NCBI GenBank assembly: GCA_947505245.1
Contig: CANNIZ010000014.1
Location: 37,425 to 101,424 of the forward strand
Direction: 5' to 3'
From: Pseudomonadota bacterium
GTDB lineage: Bacteria > Myxococcota_A > UBA796 > GCA-2862545
DNA length: 64,000 bases
The notes beneath the pieces are model-generated. The model saw only the letters and a program-made list of their open reading frames with translations, had not been told where the DNA came from and did no database searches. A program made the translations under genes and the position numbers. Every line of letters starts with the position of its first letter. Within the stretch, counting starts at the first letter, position 1. This document shows positions 1-8,710 of the stretch, piece by piece.

Positions 1-2
1 TG

Positions 3-1181
3 ACCACGCTCGGCGAGGACGGGAGCGCAGGCCCCGCGGCGCACGGACCGCCGCCCGCCCTCCCCGTCACCAGCGGCGACCCCGTCGCCGACCCGATGGA
101 CTGGCCTGAGGTCGCGGGCATCGTGATCGACAGGTACGTCTCTTGCACGGGCACGCTGATCGCGCCCGACGTGGTCATCACCGCCGGCCACTGTACGCCG
201 CCCGAGAGCCACAACCCGACCGCCGTCGTCCTGGGAACCAACAACTACGACCATCCAGGCGAGACGATCAACGTCGCCGAGGTGCACACCTACCCCAATT
301 CGTGGGGCACCTACGACGTCGCCGTGTTGGTGCTCGAGCACGCCTCATCCTACGAGCCCCGTCGCATCGCAACCAGCTGCATTCGCGACTACATCCGAGA
401 CGGAGCCGAGGCGACGGTCGTCGGCTACGGAGCGACGGACGCCAACGGGCGCGTCTACTCGTCCGTGCTGCAGTGGGGAAACACGACGATCAGCGACGCC
501 GATTGTAGCGACCTCAACTCCGGCTGTTTTGAAGCGGTCTCGCCAAACGGCGAAATCGGAGCCGGCATCTCCGGTTCAGACGCCTGTTACGGCGACTCGG
601 GAGGGCCACTGTTCCTGCCGACGCCAAAAGGCATCTTCCTCGTCGGCGTCACCTCCCGTGGCTTCTACGACACCAGCGTCGCCTGCGGTGACGGCGGCAT
701 CTGGGTGCGACCCGATTCGCCCGATTTGCACGACTGGATCGAGGAGGTCACCGGGCGCACGCTCCCCGCCCCGGCGTGTTTCGAGCCCACGGCGCCGGCG
801 TTGTACGCCGTCAAGAACCACCCCGGCCACTCGCAGGTCGATCCAAACTACGACGAAGGTGAGCCGTTCACCTTCGAGATCGTCACGCCGCCCGCCTTCG
901 GTGGAGCCTCGGTCAGCGATGACGGGCTCGTCACGTTCACGCCCGAGACCGGGTTCGAAGGCGAAGACACCGTGACGGTCTCGGCGATCGCCCACGACGG
1001 TAGCGCGGCCGAGATCGACATCCCGATCAAGATCGTCTCGCGGCCCACGTACCGCCAGATGACCGGCGAGAGCGTGCCTGGCGGCTGCAACACGACAGGC
1101 GTTGAGTTTGCAGGTGTCGGGCTGTTGGTCGCGCTCGCGTCGGTGCGTCGCCGCAGCGCTGCGGCAGCGCGAACGACCTGA
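3..1181 (+). CDS. Secreted trypsin-like serine protease with MYXO-CTERM-like tail (5' truncated)
   Basis: The frame is open from the first bases of the window, so the N-terminus (expected signal peptide and propeptide) is missing; the first internal Met is at 96. Numbering from that Met, the chymotrypsin-fold triad is visible: TAGHC with His32, YDVAVL with Asp74, and GDSGGP with Ser168. The trypsin domain ends near residue 220. It is followed by a Cys-linked spacer and a beta-rich cadherin/Ig-like module (about 260-315, containing GLVTFTP and DTVTVSA). The last 33 residues begin GGCNTTG, then have a hydrophobic helix and an RRR cluster. That layout matches MYXO-CTERM sorting tails, which are removed after export and lead to surface attachment. 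Likely a surface-processed or secreted protease. Family call is secure; substrate is unknown. It abuts the convergent kinase gene with no space for a terminator. Confidence 0.85.
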   Translation, partial: TTLGEDGSAGPAAHGPPPALPVTSGDPVADPMDWPEVAGIVIDRYVSCTGTLIAPDVVITAGHCTPPESHNPTAVVLGTNNYDHPGETINVAEVHTYPNSWGTYDVAVLVLEHASSYEPRRIATSCIRDYIRDGAEATVVGYGATDANGRVYSSVLQWGNTTISDADCSDLNSGCFEAVSPNGEIGAGISGSDACYGDSGGPLFLPTPKGIFLVGVTSRGFYDTSVACGDGGIWVRPDSPDLHDWIEEVTGRTLPAPACFEPTAPALYAVKNHPGHSQVDPNYDEGEPFTFEIVTPPAFGGASVSDDGLVTFTPETGFEGEDTVTVSAIAHDGSAAEIDIPIKIVSRPTYRQMTGESVPGGCNTTGVEFAGVGLLVALASVRRRSAAAARTT

Positions 1182-2246
1182 TCACCGGCCTGCGAACAGC
1201 TTGATAGCGATCACGACGAACGTGATCGACACCGGCACCAGGAACACGAACAGCGCGACAGCGGCGACCAGCAGCAGCCACGAGAACGACCTCTTGGCTG
1301 GCGGGCTCGCGTGGGCGAACGGGTCTTCCGGCACGTTCGGTGGCAGCTTCGTGCGGCCCTCGATCAGCGTGGCGCTCACCGCGTGCCACTCCGGGCGCAC
1401 AAGCGCCACTGCGCACAACCGCAGCGCGTGGCCGACCTCGACCATGTCCGCGAACCGGTGATCCGGCGGCTTCTCGAGGCACGTCGCGACCGTCCAGCGG
1501 CACGACACGGGAAGATCGGACGACTCGGGCAGCGGCGGGGCCGGACGATCGATCTGCTGGCGAAGGATCTCGGACGTCACCTGATCCGAGAACGGCAACC
1601 GACCCGCAAACCCGCGGTACAGCATCACGCCGAGCGCGTACACGTCTGTGCGAGGATCGACCTGGCCGCCGCGGATCTGCTCGGGAGCGACATACCAGGG
1701 CGACCCGATCGTGGCGCCCTCGGCAGACGTGTCGTGCTCTTCCGCGCCGAGGTCCTTCACGAGCCCGAAGTCGAGCACCTTCACGAAGTCCTTCTCCGAA
1801 CCCTGCTCGACGAGGAGGATGTTGGTGGGGCGCAGATCGCGGTGAACCAGGCCCGCCGCGTGCGCTTCGCTCATCGCGCTGCACACCTGCCGGGCGATCT
1901 GGACGAGGCGCAACGGGTCGACGGGCCCCTCGGCGAACACGTCGTCAAGTCGCTTCCCTTCGACGTTTTCCATGACCAGATACGGCCGGTCGCCCCAATT
2001 CCCGAGGTCGAACACCCGGACGATGTGAGGGTTCGTCAGCTTCACGAGCGCATGAGCCTCGCGAAAGAATCGCCGCCGAAGCGGACTGTCGGTCTCCATC
2101 GGATCGAGCAGCTTGACCGTGACGTTGCGGCCGAGCGGCACCTGTTCGGCGAGGTAGAGCGACCCGCCGCGCGCGTTGCCGAGGAACGCCGTCACTTTGA
2201 ACCGCCCCGCCAGCGTCTGACCGAGCGGGCTCGCGCTTTCGGTCAC
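1182..2246 (-). CDS. Ser/Thr protein kinase, C-terminally membrane anchored
   Basis: Last gene of a three-gene minus-strand operon. The GTG start at 2246 overlaps the stop of the CoaB-like gene (GTGA), giving 354 aa; a longer in-frame reading to 2324 would overlap that gene for no reason. Kinase landmarks from this start: a degenerate Gly-loop near 22-29, VAIK-type Lys45 (TVKLL), HRDLRPTN with Asp137, DFG at 159-161, and APE at 187-189, so it looks catalytically competent. A single hydrophobic helix of about 25-30 residues sits near the C-terminus (about 320-350). The kinase domain is therefore probably cytoplasmic with only a tiny tail beyond the membrane and no large sensor domain. Eukaryote-type kinases of this kind are numerous in Myxococcota. 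Link to the two upstream metabolic-looking genes is unexplained. Confidence 0.9.
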   Translation of the reverse strand: MTESASPLGQTLAGRFKVTAFLGNARGGSLYLAEQVPLGRNVTVKLLDPMETDSPLRRRFFREAHALVKLTNPHIVRVFDLGNWGDRPYLVMENVEGKRLDDVFAEGPVDPLRLVQIARQVCSAMSEAHAAGLVHRDLRPTNILLVEQGSEKDFVKVLDFGLVKDLGAEEHDTSAEGATIGSPWYVAPEQIRGGQVDPRTDVYALGVMLYRGFAGRLPFSDQVTSEILRQQIDRPAPPLPESSDLPVSCRWTVATCLEKPPDHRFADMVEVGHALRLCAVALVRPEWHAVSATLIEGRTKLPPNVPEDPFAHASPPAKRSFSWLLLVAAVALFVFLVPVSITFVVIAIKLFAGR

Positions 2247-2857
2247 GGGACCAACCAGCGGATCAACGCTTCCACAGCGTCGTCGCGACGTTCGAAGCGG
2301 ACCGCATCCTCGCCGACGAGCCACACACCTCGATCGGTGTGACCGATCACGTTCGCGAACACGAGGTCACATCGCACCCGCTCGCGCTGGCGCGACGCGA
2401 TCTGGACGAGGTCCTCGTCGGTCGTCCCTGGAGGCGCAGCTTTGAACGTGACGAACGGGCCGACCAGGCCCCAACCGCGCACCTGGTCCGCGATCTTCGG
2501 GGCCGGCACCAGCGTGATCGTGATCGACGGGCGCCCGGACGGGATCTTCTCTTTCAGCGGCTCCGCGAGCTCATAGTCGCCGACCGCCGCCGAGTGGACG
2601 ACGGCGCCCTGGGGGTGCGCCACGATCCATGCCTGCATCCGTCCCATCAGGTCGCGCGTCCCGAAGTACTCCTCGCCCGCGATGTCGGGGGCTCGCAGCC
2701 GGGCTTCTGCGCTACCGAGCATCCACGGCGCCCCACCGCGCGAAGCGATCGCGCGCGCGATCGTCGTCCCGGTCGTTCCCGTCGCGTGGGCCGACAGGTA
2801 CCGGATCGCGTCGATCGGGTTTCGCGTCGCACCCGCGGTGATCAACACCTCCTTCAC
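2243..2857 (-). CDS. Stand-alone CoaB-like (phosphopantothenoylcysteine synthetase fold) protein
   Basis: 204 aa from a GTG start at 2857, which overlaps the preceding stop as GTGA; its own stop overlaps the next start the same way. The N-terminus (VLITAGATRNPIDAIRYLS) is the dinucleotide-binding entry motif of the CoaB half of Dfp proteins. HSAAVGDYELAE followed by a Lys-containing segment matches the CoaB AAAVADY block, and FANVIG matches the late conserved region. CoaB ligates cysteine to 4'-phosphopantothenate in coenzyme A synthesis. Most bacteria fuse it to the CoaC decarboxylase; here the decarboxylase half is absent. It could be a free-standing CoaB, or a ligase recruited for another reaction together with the ATP-grasp enzyme upstream. 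Fold assignment is good; the CoA role is inferred. Confidence 0.75.
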   Translation of the reverse strand: MKEVLITAGATRNPIDAIRYLSAHATGTTGTTIARAIASRGGAPWMLGSAEARLRAPDIAGEEYFGTRDLMGRMQAWIVAHPQGAVVHSAAVGDYELAEPLKEKIPSGRPSITITLVPAPKIADQVRGWGLVGPFVTFKAAPPGTTDEDLVQIASRQRERVRCDLVFANVIGHTDRGVWLVGEDAVRFERRDDAVEALIRWLVP

Positions 2858-3714
2858 GGGGCCCCCAGGTACGAGACGATCGCCTGCACGAGCCGCGCCG
2901 TGGCGCCGCGATCGAACCGGAGGAACAGCTCCGGCTCGACGAGCTCGGCCTCCACGAGCCACGCGCGGTCGTGGTCTTCGATCAGATCGATGCGCGCGAA
3001 CGGAAGTGGACCTTCGATCTTCTCGACGATGGACGACGCCTCGGCGATGAGCGCGTCCGTGGGCCACGCCCGGCGGATCGTCCCGCCGTGCTCCTCGTGC
3101 ACGAGGAACCCGCCGAACTGCGCCCGCTTCACGATGGCGTGGGAATACACGCGTTCAAAGAACACGAGCGAGTGCTCGCCGACGGTCTCCACGGCGGTGA
3201 GGTACGGCTGAACGAGGAACACGTCGCCCGGCCGAGCCGCGAGGATTCGATCGATCTGCTCGACGTTTTCGACGTCGACCCTGTACGTCCCGCGCCCCGC
3301 CGCCGACACCTCGGGTTTGACGACGAGCCGCCCCCAACGCGCGACGTGGGGGGCCAACGAGCCCATGATCCCGACGTGACGGACGGTCGGGATGACGGAG
3401 ACGCCCCGGAGTCCGAGCTCGTCAAGGTACGACTTACGTAGGTTCCATCGCACGATCGGCGACGGGTTCACCATTCGCAGACCGAGGTCGTCCATCCGGT
3501 CGAGCCAGTCCGAGAACTCCTCGAACCGGTCGGTGTAGTCCCACGGCGATCGAAGGATGACCGCTTCGAACCTCGACCAATCAACGGCGGGATCGGTCCA
3601 TACCGCGGTGCTCACCGCGAAGCCTCGCGCGAGGAGCGCAGGCAACAATCGGCGATCGTCGTGCGTCAACGACGGATGCTTGTTGTCGGTGAGCAGCGCC
3701 AACCGCATTTGCAC
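2854..3714 (-). CDS. ATP-grasp ligase, DcsG / RimK-like
   Basis: First gene of the minus operon, 286 aa. GTG at 3714 and ATG at 3708 are both possible starts. The ATG lies 6 nt after a weak TAGAAC box, as in other leaderless-looking starts here. The N-terminal half carries ILRSPWDYTDRFEEF and a VNPSP...NLRKSYL block, typical of the ATP-grasp family that includes O-ureido-D-serine cyclo-ligase (DcsG of cycloserine synthesis) and RimK relatives. The central part has LVVKPEVSAAGRGTYRV (ATP-binding Lys and Gly loop), and the C-terminal part ARIDLIEDHDRAWLVEAELV supplies the metal-binding acidic residues. Family members join a carboxylate to an amine using ATP. Nothing in the neighbourhood marks an antibiotic cluster, so the substrate is unknown. 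It is coupled by GTGA to the CoaB-like gene. Confidence 0.8.
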   Translation of the reverse strand: MQMRLALLTDNKHPSLTHDDRRLLPALLARGFAVSTAVWTDPAVDWSRFEAVILRSPWDYTDRFEEFSDWLDRMDDLGLRMVNPSPIVRWNLRKSYLDELGLRGVSVIPTVRHVGIMGSLAPHVARWGRLVVKPEVSAAGRGTYRVDVENVEQIDRILAARPGDVFLVQPYLTAVETVGEHSLVFFERVYSHAIVKRAQFGGFLVHEEHGGTIRRAWPTDALIAEASSIVEKIEGPLPFARIDLIEDHDRAWLVEAELVEPELFLRFDRGATARLVQAIVSYLGAP

Positions 3715-3726
3715 GTTCTAACGCGC

Positions 3727-3732
3727 TACGGT
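3727..3732 (+). promoter_or_regulatory. Candidate -10 box (TACGGT) of leaderless type
   Basis: TACGGT ends 6 nt before the ATG at 3739, so transcription would begin at or next to the start codon. No convincing -35 is seen at the usual distance. It belongs to a set of similar boxes described under findings. Confidence 0.3.
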
Positions 3733-3738
3733 GACCGC

Positions 3739-5055
3739 ATGTGGAACCTCGTGGTCGAATGCGCCCTGGCGTCCGGCTTCGCCGTCGGCGAGCCCGGGGT
3801 GGCGCAGCTTGGCCGAGGTGGCGCGTGGGTGGTGCGCGCCGACGATCCGACCGCCGCGTGGGCCGACCCGGCGGCGCTCGCTGGGCTGGCGCGCGAGCCT
3901 CACCTCGAGGTGCAGGTCCTCGCGGCGGGCGCGGCGTTTACGCCCGAGGGCGGCCCGATGGTGACGACCGGCAGCCACCTGACGGCGATCCCGAACCTCG
4001 TGGTGCCGATCCCGCGCACCCCGCTGTGGATCGCTGCGGGTCCTCCCCTCACCGGCGCAACCTGGTCCTGGCCCGCCGACGGGCCCCAGCGGTACACGGT
4101 GATCGAGCAGAGCGTGATCGCATCGGACGCGCTCGTCGCGTGGGGCGGGTCCCATCGCTGGCTGGACGTCGGGCTCTCGGTCGGACTCACCGCGATCGAC
4201 CTGCACGAACAGCAGGTGATCACGACGGCGCTCGATGGGTCGCTCGACCCCGCGTACGACGTCGTGAGCACGATCAACGCGCGCGGCGCTGCACCGGCGC
4301 TCGTCGTCAGCGCGCGGGCCCGCGGGCCCGTCGGGTTCGCAGTGACGGTCCGCGCGCCCGGATCGGCCCACCTGCGGGGCTCGCTGACCAGCGACTTCCG
4401 CGACAACACGTTCTTCACGGGCTCCTCGCCGTTCGGCCAGCTCATCACCGAGCCGACGTCCACCGACGATCGCGTCACCGTGCCGCTCACCCTCCCCGCC
4501 ACCGCGCGCGTCGGGATCAACCTGGAGCGCGAAACCTGGGACCTCGAGGTGGACCTCGGGATCGACGACTGGTCGCGTTCGCGCGAGATCCGCGTCACGG
4601 ACGTCGATCTCGTGATCCCGACCGCCGCGGCCGACGATCCGGTCGTCACCGAGGACATCGTCGTCCCGCTCGGGATGAAGCGCTCGTACACGGCCTGCCT
4701 CGGGGGCGAGTGGCGCCCTGCGCCCGGCCGGGCCGTGCGGCTCGGGCTCGGGTTCGCGTCCGCGTCGTCCCCTCCGAACAACCGCAGCGCGCTCGTCCCC
4801 GACGGCGATCGTTACTGGCTCGGCGTCGGCGGGCGGTCGTCGTCGAGCGCCACGCGCGGCCCGATGCGCGGGCAACAGGTCGCGTGGGCCCTGTCGCCGC
4901 AGATCGTACGCGCGCCGAACAACCCGTCCTCGGTGGTCGCGCAGGTGGCGATCGATCCGCTGTCGGGGGCGGTCGGGTACGGAGAGCGCGTCGGAAACGG
5001 GCAGCTCGATGCCTGGAGCGTCTCGTTCGGAGTCTCGCTCTCCCGCGCGCGATAG
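3739..5055 (+). CDS. FadL/OmpP1-family outer-membrane transport protein
   Basis: 438 aa from ATG 3739; an upstream in-frame Met would overlap the divergent ATP-grasp gene. The N-terminal region reads LGRGGAWVVRADDPTAAWAD followed by PAAL, the hallmark of FadL proteins (G-x-GRA-x-x-A-DDAS-x-x-x-NPAGL). Later blocks also match: FAVTVRAPGSAHLRG, a beta-strand run with alternating polar and apolar residues, and the late segment RLGLGFASASSPPNNR ... PDGDRYWLGVG, which parallels the FadL DQSPVPD...PDSDRFWLS region. FadL proteins form 14-stranded barrels that pass hydrophobic substrates such as long-chain fatty acids across the outer membrane. The apparent signal peptide is short and lacks basic residues. 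The next gene starts 8 bp downstream. Confidence 0.8.
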   Translation: MWNLVVECALASGFAVGEPGVAQLGRGGAWVVRADDPTAAWADPAALAGLAREPHLEVQVLAAGAAFTPEGGPMVTTGSHLTAIPNLVVPIPRTPLWIAAGPPLTGATWSWPADGPQRYTVIEQSVIASDALVAWGGSHRWLDVGLSVGLTAIDLHEQQVITTALDGSLDPAYDVVSTINARGAAPALVVSARARGPVGFAVTVRAPGSAHLRGSLTSDFRDNTFFTGSSPFGQLITEPTSTDDRVTVPLTLPATARVGINLERETWDLEVDLGIDDWSRSREIRVTDVDLVIPTAAADDPVVTEDIVVPLGMKRSYTACLGGEWRPAPGRAVRLGLGFASASSPPNNRSALVPDGDRYWLGVGGRSSSSATRGPMRGQQVAWALSPQIVRAPNNPSSVVAQVAIDPLSGAVGYGERVGNGQLDAWSVSFGVSLSRAR

Positions 5056-5063
5056 AGGCGCAC

Positions 5064-6170
5064 ATGCGCAAGTTTCCGTTCGTCCTGTTGTTCGCCTGCC
5101 ACCACCCCGTCGAGACGGATTCGGGTCCTGCCGACACCGACGACACCGTCGAGACCGACACCACCGACACGGACGTGTTCGCGGGACCGGCGTGTACGTC
5201 GGGCTCCACGTTCGTGAGCTGGACGCGCGACGGCGGCGTCACGGTCGCGCCCGTCACCCAGGGGCCGTCGATCAACACGTACACCTGGTCGATCGCCATC
5301 GCGGACGACGCCCCGGACGTGCTGATCGCCGAGCACGGCGGCACGTTGTGGCGCTCCACCGACGCGGGCTGCACGTTCACCAGCCTCGGAACGATCACGA
5401 GCACGCTGTGGGATCTCCACGCGATCGGCGGCGGCGAGGTCTGGGGTCACGTCGAGAACGGCACGGACGTGCTTCACCTCTCCGGCGACGTGATCGAGGA
5501 GTCCGCTGGACCCGTCGAGACCTCGCTCCTCGGCATGACCGTCGACCACGGGCGCGTGATCGTCGGCACCTCGTCGGCGACGCTGTACGAGCGCTCGAAC
5601 AACAATTGGAACTCGCTCGGCGGCCCTCCGAACGGCGGCAACGCGTACGACTGGGCGTTCGACCCGAAAGACGCCGACCGCGCCGTGGTCGGGCTGATGA
5701 GCGACGGCCTGTGGTGGACACACGACGGCACCACCTGGCACGCGGCGACGGGGATCTCGACGCCGACGAACATCTTCTCGGTCGCGTGGTCCCCGGTGGA
5801 CGCGGACGTCGTGTGGGCCGAAGGGCTCGACATCGACGAGATGGACGCCGGCGCGCCGTCCCAGGGTCGCCACATCTGGCGGTCGACCGACGGCGGGCAG
5901 TCGTTCACGGCGGTCGTCGCCAACAGCGCCGAGGTCACGCTCACCAACGGCCTCCCGATGACGCCGGATCCAGTCGACGCCGGCGTGGTGTGGTTCGAAT
6001 TCGGCACCTCGTTCCAAGGTGAAGGGACGTGGGTCTACCGCTACGACCACGGCACCGGCGCAGTCACGCGCGCCCACCAGCCGACCTGGGACGAGTTCCG
6101 AGCGCTCGTGTTCTCACCCGCCGATCCCACGCTGATGTACGTGGCGCTCGTCAACGAGCAGATCAACTAG
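5064..6170 (+). CDS. Lipoprotein with Asp-box (BNR/sortilin-like) beta-propeller
   Basis: 368 aa, ATG 5064. The N-terminus MRKFPFVLLFAC is a lipoprotein signal with Cys12 as the acylation site. It is followed by an Asp/Thr-rich linker (TDDTVETDTTDTD) common in lipoproteins of this genome type. The body contains repeated Asp-box motifs of the type S/T-x-D-G-G-x-x-F/W: RSTDAGCTFTSL, THDGTTWHAA and RSTDGGQSFTAV. These mark a beta-propeller of the BNR/Ycf48/sortilin class. Blades are usually binding scaffolds; sialidase or glycosidase catalytic residues are not evident. It probably sits on the outer membrane or cell surface. Close spacing (8 bp) suggests co-transcription with the FadL gene. Confidence 0.75.
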   Translation: MRKFPFVLLFACHHPVETDSGPADTDDTVETDTTDTDVFAGPACTSGSTFVSWTRDGGVTVAPVTQGPSINTYTWSIAIADDAPDVLIAEHGGTLWRSTDAGCTFTSLGTITSTLWDLHAIGGGEVWGHVENGTDVLHLSGDVIEESAGPVETSLLGMTVDHGRVIVGTSSATLYERSNNNWNSLGGPPNGGNAYDWAFDPKDADRAVVGLMSDGLWWTHDGTTWHAATGISTPTNIFSVAWSPVDADVVWAEGLDIDEMDAGAPSQGRHIWRSTDGGQSFTAVVANSAEVTLTNGLPMTPDPVDAGVVWFEFGTSFQGEGTWVYRYDHGTGAVTRAHQPTWDEFRALVFSPADPTLMYVALVNEQIN

Positions 6171-6215
6171 AGTTCTACGTTCGAAGGAAACGGAGGCCTC
6201 GACCGTCTGTCGGCC

Positions 6216-7535
6216 ATGGACAGCCTGCATCACCCCTCGTACGCGTTCGCTGCCCGCGCCTTCGCGTCGGGCGGTCAGGGCGAGGTCCACCTCGCCACCG
6301 GAATCGACGGGCGCGCCTACGCCGTGAAGGTGGCGTGGCCGGACGGCGCCTCGTGTGAGCTCGTGCGGCGCGAGGCCGGGCTGCTGCGCCTGCTCGCGAA
6401 CCACGGCGTGACGGGGCTCGTCGAGGCCGTTGACTTCGTCCACGTCGACGGGCGGCCGGCCCTCGTGATGCCGCGGTACGCCGGCGATCTCGCGCAGTGG
6501 CTCGCACACGCCCGCTCGCAGCCCGGTCCGCAGACGCTCGGCGCCGTGATCGGCTCGATCGCCACGCTCGCGCGCACGTTGGGGGCGTTCCACCGCGCCC
6601 GGCCGCCCGAGTTCGGCGGCACCCGCATCGTCCACCGCGACATCAAGCCCGAGAACATCCTGATCGACCGCGACGGGAGGCCGCTGATCGGCGATCTCGG
6701 CTCGGCCATCGCGGTCGAGGGGCTGCGTCCGATCGACATGGAGCCGTCGGGCGCAAAGGCGTGGGCACCGCTCGATCAGATGCTTCCGGGGCGCGTGCAA
6801 GCGGGCCCGACGTGGGACACGTTCGCGTTGTGCGCGATCCTGTTCGCGGCGGTGACCGGCGAGCGGGCCGCGTTCCACAACGATCCAAGCGCGCTGCTCA
6901 CCGCAAAGGGCCGCCACGTGTGGGAGGCGATGGTGCGCTGGCAGGGGTCGGCCCGCGAAGAGCGCGCGTTCCTGCGGCAGCGGTTCATCCGCGAGCGCCA
7001 GGGAACGGTCGCGCAGGACCTGATCGTCGGCCACGTCCCCGCGCTGTCCGAGCTGGATCGCCAGCGCCTGTCGGCCGCGACGAGCTACCTCGCGTCGATC
7101 GCGGGCGTCCCGGCGAGCGGTCGCTCCTCGCTCGCGCGCGGCCTGTGGGCGGTGTGTACGCGCGGCCTCTCCCCCGTCGCGAATCCGTCGCCGCCGAACC
7201 GGTATGCCCAGGCCGACGACCTCGCCGACGCGCTCGACGACCTGCTGCGCGTGCTGAACGAGCGCTCGACGCCGGTGCCCCGCATGCGCACCGACGATGG
7301 GCTGCCGCGGTTCGTCGAGCCCGTCCCGGTCGAGGTCCAACTCGACGACGACGCCGACGTCGAGCTCGACCCGGACGAGATCCCGTCGCTGCAGACCCCG
7401 CTCGCGCCGATGTTCGCGGCGCTCGTGCTCGCGATCGCCCTCGCCGCCGGCGGGCTCGTCGCGCTGTTCGGGGTGCCGTCCGCCGAACAAATCGACGGAT
7501 GGATGGCGGCCGGGCTGCTTACCCTGCAGCCGTAG
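6216..7535 (+). CDS. Divergent Ser/Thr protein kinase with C-terminal TM helix
   Basis: 439 aa. The nucleotide-binding region has ASGGQGEVHLA and AVKVA with Lys38. The catalytic loop HRDIKPENIL (His140-Arg141-Asp142) is intact. The DFG motif is replaced by Asp-Leu-Gly (160-162), and the APE motif that ends the activation loop reads WAPLDQ, so the usual Glu is absent. The metal-binding Asp is retained, so activity is possible but the activation segment is unusual. Residues about 300-390 form an Asp-rich linker, and a hydrophobic helix (MFAALVLAIALAAGGLVALF) spans about 395-416 near the C-terminus. The kinase domain would be cytoplasmic. It precedes the deoxyhypusine-synthase-like gene by 26 bp with a GGAGG in the gap, so the two may be co-transcribed. 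Confidence 0.85.
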   Translation: MDSLHHPSYAFAARAFASGGQGEVHLATGIDGRAYAVKVAWPDGASCELVRREAGLLRLLANHGVTGLVEAVDFVHVDGRPALVMPRYAGDLAQWLAHARSQPGPQTLGAVIGSIATLARTLGAFHRARPPEFGGTRIVHRDIKPENILIDRDGRPLIGDLGSAIAVEGLRPIDMEPSGAKAWAPLDQMLPGRVQAGPTWDTFALCAILFAAVTGERAAFHNDPSALLTAKGRHVWEAMVRWQGSAREERAFLRQRFIRERQGTVAQDLIVGHVPALSELDRQRLSAATSYLASIAGVPASGRSSLARGLWAVCTRGLSPVANPSPPNRYAQADDLADALDDLLRVLNERSTPVPRMRTDDGLPRFVEPVPVEVQLDDDADVELDPDEIPSLQTPLAPMFAALVLAIALAAGGLVALFGVPSAEQIDGWMAAGLLTLQP

Positions 7536-7561
7536 GGTTACGCGGGGCACCTGGAGGCCCC

Positions 7562-8710
7562 ATGCAGGTCAACGACGTGTTCAACAAGGCGCGCGAAGTC
7601 CGCCCGACGGCGATCACCGGCAAGGAGACGATGGACGAGCTCGTCGAGTCCGCGTTCCCCGCGTTCGTCGGGCGTCAGGTGCGCACCGCGTACCACCTGA
7701 TGAAGCGGTCGGTGACCGACGACAACGCCGTGTTCCTCACGATGTCCGGCGCGATGACGCCCGCCGGCCTGCACCGGAGCTGCCTCGTCCCGCTCATCCA
7801 GCGCGGGCTCGTGGACGTGCTCACCACCACCGGCGCGAACCTCTACCACGACGCCCACCGCGTGATCGGCCACGCGCTGCGCGAAGTGGCCCCAGACGCC
7901 GGCGACACGCTGCTGCGTGAGGCGCGCATCATCCGCATCTACGACATCGGCTTCGACGAGCAGGTGCTGCTCGACACCGACGTGTTGTTCGCGCGGATCA
8001 TCGCGACGGAGCCGTTCCAGAAGGCGATGACGACGGCCGAATTCCACGCCGAGCTCGGCAAGGCGATGTACGCGATCGAACAGCAGATCGGCGTCGATCA
8101 GCCGTGCCTGCTGTCGGCCGCGTACCAGGCCGGCGTGCCGATCTTCGTCGGAGCGCCGCAGGACGGCTCGATCTTCCTCAACGTGGTGAAGCTCAAGGCT
8201 CTGCACGGCGACGCGTTCAAGTTCTCGCTCGACGTCGCGCGCGACGTGTTCCAGATGGCAGCACTTCAGTGGGGCGCCCAGCAGGAGCGCGACACCGCGA
8301 TCTGGATCCTCGGCGGCGGCGTGCCCAAAAACTACACGCTCCAGGGCGAACCCACGCTGTCGCAGATCCTCGGCATGGAGGCGCGCGGCTTCGACGTCGA
8401 CGTGCAGTTCTGCGTCGATCCGGTCGACAACGGCGCGCTCTCGTCGTGCCCGGCGGGCGAAGGCCACACCTGGGGCAAGGTCACCGCCGAGGCCGTCGCC
8501 ACCAGCTCCGTGTACGTCCACTGCGACGTCACCGCGGTGCTGCCGTTCCTGGTGCACGGCATGTTCGCAGGCGGCCTGCAGCGGCCCCACCGTCGCTACC
8601 TCGACCGCCTCGCGGACTTCGAGAAGGCGCTGAGTCACGACGTCGAGGGCGTGCGCGAGAAGCTGCTCGCCGAGCTCGACGCTGACCCGATCAAGCGTTC
8701 ATCTTCATGA
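7562..8710 (+). CDS. Deoxyhypusine synthase-family protein (homospermidine synthase-like)
   Basis: 382 aa from ATG 7562, preceded by GGAGG at good spacing. Deoxyhypusine synthase-family blocks are clear: FLTMSGAMTPAGL near residue 60, TTTGANLYHDAH, SLDVARDVFQMA, ILGGGVPKNYTLQ and, near the C-terminus, TWGKV with Lys306 at the position of the eukaryotic active-site lysine. In archaea and eukaryotes the enzyme transfers the aminobutyl group of spermidine to eIF5A. Bacteria lack eIF5A, and many bacterial homologues act instead on small polyamines, for instance as homospermidine synthases. A polyamine role is therefore the best guess. Its stop overlaps the ATG of a possible small gene (ATGA at 8707-8710). 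Confidence 0.85.
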   Translation: MQVNDVFNKAREVRPTAITGKETMDELVESAFPAFVGRQVRTAYHLMKRSVTDDNAVFLTMSGAMTPAGLHRSCLVPLIQRGLVDVLTTTGANLYHDAHRVIGHALREVAPDAGDTLLREARIIRIYDIGFDEQVLLDTDVLFARIIATEPFQKAMTTAEFHAELGKAMYAIEQQIGVDQPCLLSAAYQAGVPIFVGAPQDGSIFLNVVKLKALHGDAFKFSLDVARDVFQMAALQWGAQQERDTAIWILGGGVPKNYTLQGEPTLSQILGMEARGFDVDVQFCVDPVDNGALSSCPAGEGHTWGKVTAEAVATSSVYVHCDVTAVLPFLVHGMFAGGLQRPHRRYLDRLADFEKALSHDVEGVREKLLAELDADPIKRSSS

